A program made the position numbers and the translations under genes. A stretch of 10,822 nucleotides of DNA from positions 1 to 10,822 of the forward strand of contig JACCYP010000339.1 in the NCBI GenBank assembly GCA_013696425.1. The letters are read 5' to 3'. The DNA comes from Thermoleophilaceae bacterium (GTDB lineage: Bacteria; Actinomycetota; Thermoleophilia; Solirubrobacterales; Thermoleophilaceae). This document shows, piece by piece, positions 7,389 through 10,822 of this stretch; position 1 is the stretch's first letter, and each line of letters opens with the position of its first letter. The notes under the pieces were generated by a model that was given only the letters and a program-made list of their open reading frames with translations, searched no databases and was not told the origin of the DNA.

Positions 7389-8467
7389 AGGTGGGGATCG
7401 TCGGGATGCCCAACGCGGGCAAGTCCTCGCTCTTCAACGCGCTCACCAAGGCCGGTGCCGAGGCGGCCAACTACCCGTTCACCACCGTCGAGCCGAACAT
7501 CGCGATCGTGCCCGTGCCCGACGAGCGCCTCGACGCCGTGGCCGCGACCGTGAAGGCCACGCCGCTCGTGCACGAGACGATCGCCTTCCACGACATCGCC
7601 GGGCTCGTGCGCGGTGCCAGCGAGGGCGAGGGCCTCGGCAACCAGTTCCTCGCCAACATCCGCGAGACCGACGCGATCCTGCATGTGGTCCGTGCCCATG
7701 GCGACGGCCAGGTGGTGCACCCCGAGGGGTCGGTCGACCCGGCCCGCGACGTCGAAACGATCGAGACCGAGCTGCTCTACGCGGACCTCGAGCAGGCCGA
7801 GCGCCGGCTCGAGCGCGTCGCGAAGCAGGCGAAGTCCGGCGACAAGACCGCGGTGGCCGAGCATGCCTGGCTCGTGCGGCTGGTCGAGGGCCTGCGCCAG
7901 GGCACCCCGGCGCGCGCCTTCCCGCCGCCCGCGGATGCACGCGAGGCACTCCAGAACCTCCAGCCGCTCACGGCGAAGCCGGTGCTGTTCGTGGCCAACG
8001 TGGGCGAGGACGGCCCGCTCGAGCCGCCGGCCGAGATTGCGGCGATCGCGGAGCGTGGCGGGGCGAAGGCGGTGGCCGTGAGCGCCCGTATCGACGCCGA
8101 GCTCTCGGAGATGGACGACGGGGAGGCCGCGGCGATGCGCGCTGAGCTCGGCGCGGCCGAGTCCGGGCTCGACACCGTCGTGCACGGCGCGTTCGAGCTG
8201 CTCGACCTGATCTCGTTCTTCACGGCGGGCGAGGCGAAGGAGGCCCGCGCGCACGCGATCGCACGCGGCACCACGGCGTGGGAGGCAGCGGGCAAGATCC
8301 ACTCGGACATCCAGAGGGGCTTCGTCCGTGCGGAGGTCGTGGGCTGTGATGACCTGATCGCCGCCGGCGGATACGCGGGTGCGCGCGATCGCGGGTCGAT
8401 GCGTCTCGAGGGCCGCGACTACCTGATGCGCGACGGCGATGTGATCACCATCAAGTTCACTCCCTGA
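7385..8467 (+). CDS. ychF: Redox/ribosome-associated ATPase YchF (Obg/OLA1 family)
   Basis: YchF is a cytosolic P-loop NTPase, usually preferring ATP, that binds ribosomes and modulates translation and oxidative stress responses. Its 360 residues match the family. G1 is GMPNAGKSS (7-15), G3 is DIAG (70-73), and the G4 position has NVGE (205-208) instead of NKxD, the substitution known to relax guanine specificity in this family. The C-terminal TGS-type domain is clear in LISFFTAGEAKEARAHAIA, AAGKIHSDIQRGF and the closing RDYLMRDGDVITIKF. The GTG start at 7385 overlaps the PAP2 stop by 4 nt, and MKVGIVGMPNAG is the standard N-terminus. The GNAT gene follows after one base. Confidence 0.97.
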   Translation: MKVGIVGMPNAGKSSLFNALTKAGAEAANYPFTTVEPNIAIVPVPDERLDAVAATVKATPLVHETIAFHDIAGLVRGASEGEGLGNQFLANIRETDAILHVVRAHGDGQVVHPEGSVDPARDVETIETELLYADLEQAERRLERVAKQAKSGDKTAVAEHAWLVRLVEGLRQGTPARAFPPPADAREALQNLQPLTAKPVLFVANVGEDGPLEPPAEIAAIAERGGAKAVAVSARIDAELSEMDDGEAAAMRAELGAAESGLDTVVHGAFELLDLISFFTAGEAKEARAHAIARGTTAWEAAGKIHSDIQRGFVRAEVVGCDDLIAAGGYAGARDRGSMRLEGRDYLMRDGDVITIKFTP

Positions 8468-8468
8468 G

Positions 8469-9239
8469 ATGCAGCGGATCGACGACTTCCTCACGAGGAT
8501 CGTCGACCGCGCCACCACGCGCCGCGAGGAGAGCCCGCTCGGGCGCGCGTACTTCAACGACCAGCTCCCGTCGGTCTGGGACCTGAACTTCTTCCTCGCC
8601 GAGGGCGGAAGCGCCGAGGAGCTCGCGGCCGAGGCCGACCGGCTTCAGGGCGACGCGGGGTTGGCCCATCGCCGTGTGACCGCGGCCGGGGACCACGGCA
8701 CGTCGGTCATGGACGAGTTCCTCGAGCTGCGGTGGGACGCCGAGCCGTTGGTGCGGATGGTGCGCGCGCGGGCTCCGGACCGGGCGGCCGAGCACCGGGT
8801 CGAGGAGGTGGCGATGGAGGAGGTGGCGCCGGTGTACCGCGACTACCGCGAGACGGAGTCCTTCGGTGCGGACGCCGGCACCCTCCAGGCGCTCGCGCGG
8901 CGGGACGGGCTGATCGCGGAGGCGGGGAGGGGCCGGTTCTTCGCGGTGCGCGAGGAGGGCCGGGTCGTGTCCTTCTGCGGGCTCTACACCGACGGGCGCA
9001 CCGCGCAGGTGGAGGATGTGATCACGGCGCGTCCGCACCGCGGCCGCGGACATGCGCGCTCGGTGGTGATGCGCGCCGCGCACGAGGCGAGCGCCGCGGG
9101 CGCCGACCTCGTGTTCCTCCAGGCCGAGCGCGAGGGCTGGCCGCGGAAGTTCTACGAGCGCCTGGGCTTCGACCAGGTCGGCACGGTGTGGAACTTCGTA
9201 CGCCGCCCGGCGTTCGTGGCGGAGCGCCAGAATCGCTAG
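8469..9239 (+). CDS. GNAT family acetyltransferase with an extra N-terminal domain
   Basis: It probably transfers an acetyl group from acetyl-CoA to an unknown amine. The C-terminal half (about 108-245) is a recognisable GNAT domain: RPHRGRGHAR (188-197) gives the acetyl-CoA-binding R-x-x-G-x-A core at Arg191, Gly194 and Ala196, and FYERLGF (228-234) supplies the usual late Tyr (229). The N-terminal 100 residues (with LPSVWDLNFF at 33-42) have no acetyl-CoA signature and may be a degenerate second GNAT domain, as in some tandem actinobacterial enzymes; that is inference. The ATG at 8469 is one base after the YchF stop with no Shine-Dalgarno, so coupled translation is likely. It is the last gene of the run and ends in the CTAG shared with the convergent permease gene. 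Confidence 0.88.
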   Translation: MQRIDDFLTRIVDRATTRREESPLGRAYFNDQLPSVWDLNFFLAEGGSAEELAAEADRLQGDAGLAHRRVTAAGDHGTSVMDEFLELRWDAEPLVRMVRARAPDRAAEHRVEEVAMEEVAPVYRDYRETESFGADAGTLQALARRDGLIAEAGRGRFFAVREEGRVVSFCGLYTDGRTAQVEDVITARPHRGRGHARSVVMRAAHEASAAGADLVFLQAEREGWPRKFYERLGFDQVGTVWNFVRRPAFVAERQNR

Positions 9240-10015
9240 CGGTTCATCCGCTCCAGGTTGCGGGTCGCCAGCCAGATCGTGAAGGCCCCCATCCCGAGCA
9301 GGGAGAGCAGCGCCGGCCAGGTCTTCGACCACGTGACGTCGTCCTCGACGAAGCCCTGGCGGATGGCCTCGAGAACGGGGGTCAGCGGGTTGTACTCGGA
9401 AATGGTCCTGAGCCAGTCCTGGAGCAGCTCCTGGGGCGCGTATGCGGGTGCGAAGAGCACGAGCATGAACACCGTGGCCTGCATCAGCGGCGCCGCGGAC
9501 TGGGTCTTGAACTTGAGCGCCAGCGATGCCGCGTAGGCGGCCGCGACCGCGGCGAACGCGCATGCGAGGGCCACCGCGAACACAGCGGCGGGGAAGGCCG
9601 GGAAGTTCACGCCGAGGATGAGGGCGGTGATGGTGAGAATCGAGATCGGCAGCAGCACGCGCAGGCTGGCAGAGAGCAGCAGCCCGAGCAGGATCGCGCG
9701 CCGGGGAGCCGGCGAGGCGAGCAGCCGGTCGAACCAGCCCTGCTCGATGTCGCGCGCGAGGTTCACGCCGGTGGCGGCGCCGGTGAAGCCCGCCGCCTGC
9801 AGGTAGCCCACGGGCAGCAGGAACGCGAAGTAGTCATCGGTTCCGAAGCCGGGCACCGAGGTGAGGTTCCCGAAGACCGAGGTGAGGCCCAGGCCGAAGA
9901 TCGTCGGCGCGAGCATGCCGGGTATCGCGGCGCCCGGCACGCGCAGGATCTCGTTGAGCCCGCGCCGCATCAGCGCCCAGGTGGTGCGCGCCTCGAGCCT
10001 GAGCACGCCGGTCAT
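9236..10015 (-). CDS. ABC-2 type transporter permease (DrrB-like), second of a pair
   Basis: This is the membrane part of an ABC exporter. The 259 residues show six hydrophobic spans (about 30-48, 63-82, 107-134, 140-168, 175-191, 234-251). The ABC-2 signature DIEQGWFDRLLASPAPR (89-105) lies after the second span, and EYNPLTPVLEAIRQ (207-220) before the last. Both signatures recur in the neighbouring permease (DIEIGFTDRLFASPVPR; AYNPISFIAEGIR), so the two are paralogs and probably form a heterodimer. The ATG at 10015 overlaps the stop of the first permease gene (ATGA) and has GAGGAG at 10027-10022, 6 nt upstream. The exported substrate cannot be told; drug, lipid or glycolipid export are all plausible. 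Its stop falls within a CTAG shared with the convergent GNAT gene. Confidence 0.93.
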   Translation of the reverse strand: MTGVLRLEARTTWALMRRGLNEILRVPGAAIPGMLAPTIFGLGLTSVFGNLTSVPGFGTDDYFAFLLPVGYLQAAGFTGAATGVNLARDIEQGWFDRLLASPAPRRAILLGLLLSASLRVLLPISILTITALILGVNFPAFPAAVFAVALACAFAAVAAAYAASLALKFKTQSAAPLMQATVFMLVLFAPAYAPQELLQDWLRTISEYNPLTPVLEAIRQGFVEDDVTWSKTWPALLSLLGMGAFTIWLATRNLERMNR

Positions 10016-10773
10016 CCGCCGCTCCTCAACCGCGAGCGCAGGGCGAGGGCACTGAGGACCCCGCCGATGCCACCGACGATCGCGATCCCGGCGAGACCCT
10101 TCGCGATCTCACCCCAGTCGATCTCGTGGATGATCGGGTTGCGGATGCCCTCGGCGATGAACGAGATCGGGTTGTAGGCGGCGATCGTTGACGCGGGCTC
10201 CTCCATCAGCGCGTCGGGGAAGAACGCGGAGGAGAGGAAGAGGATCACGAACACGATCGGGAAGAGTCCCTGGACCACGCTCGCCTGTCCCGAGCGCAGC
10301 GCGAGCGCGCCGCCGATCGTCGCGAATCCGAGCGCGGCCAGCGGGACCATCACCAGCAGGAGCAGCACGCCGGGGATGCCCGATTCGACCTCGGCACCGA
10401 AGATGAGGCCGGCGGTCAGGAACCAGGCCACCGTGAGGAGGCCCAGCACCGCCGTCGCCGCGAAGCGCCCGAGCACCACCGTGTAGCGCGGCACGGGCGA
10501 GGCGAAAAGCCGGTCGGTGAACCCGATCTCGATGTCGAGCGCCAGCGCGATCCCGCCCGAGAGACCGGCGAGCAGTGTCGACTGCACCATCGCGGCCCCG
10601 AGCTCGAAGTCGAGGAAGCCGTTCACCTCGGGGAAGCCCGGCAGGTCCACGGCCGCGCCCGCCCCGCCGGTGTTCACCGCGAGGAAGAGCGACGGGAAGA
10701 TCAGGATCGGCGCGAGGAACCGCGGCTGGCGAAAGGCCTGCTTCACCGAGCGGCGGCCGAGCGCGGCCACCAC
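10012..10773 (-). CDS. ABC-2 type transporter permease (DrrB-like), first of a pair
   Basis: This 253-residue membrane protein has six hydrophobic spans (about 19-35, 57-79, 99-125, 133-157, 167-185, 224-245). It carries the ABC-2 signature DIEIGFTDRLFASPVPR (80-96) and AYNPISFIAEGIR (199-211). It would pair with the permease encoded just downstream and with an ATPase encoded upstream, beyond the right edge. The start is uncertain: GTG at 10773 (and a second GTG at 10770) are the first standard starts, but plausible coding sequence (AALAANGRV) continues upstream in frame without a standard start, and no good Shine-Dalgarno lies before 10773. The true N-terminus could include up to about 9 more residues if the rare ATA at 10800 is used, which overlaps the previous TAG. 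Confidence 0.9.
   Translation of the reverse strand: MVAALGRRSVKQAFRQPRFLAPILIFPSLFLAVNTGGAGAAVDLPGFPEVNGFLDFELGAAMVQSTLLAGLSGGIALALDIEIGFTDRLFASPVPRYTVVLGRFAATAVLGLLTVAWFLTAGLIFGAEVESGIPGVLLLLVMVPLAALGFATIGGALALRSGQASVVQGLFPIVFVILFLSSAFFPDALMEEPASTIAAYNPISFIAEGIRNPIIHEIDWGEIAKGLAGIAIVGGIGGVLSALALRSRLRSGG
10022..10027 (-). promoter_or_regulatory. Ribosome binding site GAGGAG for the second permease
   Basis: GAGGAG on the minus strand lies 6 nt before the ATG at 10015, inside the last codons of the first permease gene. With the ATGA overlap, it supports coupled translation of the two permeases in balanced amounts. Confidence 0.6.
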
Positions 10774-10796
10774 CCGGCCGTTGGCCGCGAGCGCGG

Positions 10797-10822
10797 CTAT
10801 GTGATCGCCTCCTCTTCCTCCT
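10797..10822 (-). CDS. Probable C-terminal tail of an ABC transporter ATPase (partial)
   Basis: The last 26 bases on the minus strand can be read as a Glu-rich tail, EEEEAIT, then TAG at 10799-10797. DrrA-type ATPases usually precede DrrB-type permeases in the same orientation and often end in an acidic tail, so this is a reasonable reading of the edge. Only about seven codons are visible, too few to prove homology, and the purine-rich stretch also looks like a strong Shine-Dalgarno. Confidence 0.3.

Noticed and set aside
7319..8557. Open frame of 412 codons antisense to ychF
   Set aside because: ychF is unambiguous on the plus strand, and the antisense frame has low-complexity composition and spans three genes.

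Overview
The window is GC-rich throughout, with G/C-biased third codon positions, short or overlapping intergenic junctions and several GTG/TTG starts. The protein families (DUF1385 protein beside an FtsH-like protease, methylmalonyl-CoA epimerase, tandem-type GNAT, twinned ABC-2 permeases) suggest a high-GC actinobacterium, perhaps of the Thermoleophilia/Solirubrobacterales. That placement is an inference from style and gene content; no rRNA or other marker is present. I see no tRNA, rRNA, CRISPR array, insertion sequence or prophage gene. This is mostly chromosomal housekeeping DNA, not a mobile island.

Layout. (1) Bases 1-2689, minus strand: rarA (AAA+ clamp-loader-like ATPase), a 103-residue GNAT-like protein, and an aldehyde dehydrogenase that runs off the left edge. 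(2) Bases 2707-6292, plus strand: an M20 metallopeptidase, a DUF1385 protein overlapping it by ATGA, and a shortened FtsH-like AAA+ zinc protease that starts 8 nt after the DUF1385 stop. This unit diverges from rarA across a 17-nt gap holding a perfect 10-bp palindrome that could supply a -10 element in both directions. (3) Bases 6374-9239, plus strand: a tight five-gene run of methylmalonyl-CoA epimerase, an unrecognised 74-residue protein, a minimal PAP2 phosphatase, the YchF ATPase/GTPase and a GNAT acetyltransferase. Junctions overlap by 1 to 4 nt or are 1 nt apart, so translational coupling is likely. (4) Bases 9236-10822, minus strand: two related ABC-2 permeases joined by ATGA, preceded by what looks like the last codons of their ATPase at the right edge. 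The GNAT and permease genes converge on one CTAG that supplies both stop codons.

How the parts work together. The rarA gene serves replication-fork maintenance, and its downstream partners look metabolic. The M20-DUF1385-FtsH set pairs a cytosolic peptidase with two membrane-associated proteins, which hints at protein or peptide turnover at the membrane, but no such link is shown. The epimerase-to-GNAT run mixes propionate metabolism, lipid phosphate hydrolysis and a ribosome-associated ATPase, and probably reflects shared expression, not one pathway. The ABC pair resembles DrrAB-type exporters.

The features I find most worth checking are the single-membrane-segment FtsH next to DUF1385, the unrecognised 74-residue protein, the PAP2 gene with no ATG/GTG/TTG for its conserved N-terminus, and the symmetric promoter-like palindrome. 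I do not see a clear new defence or secretion system here.
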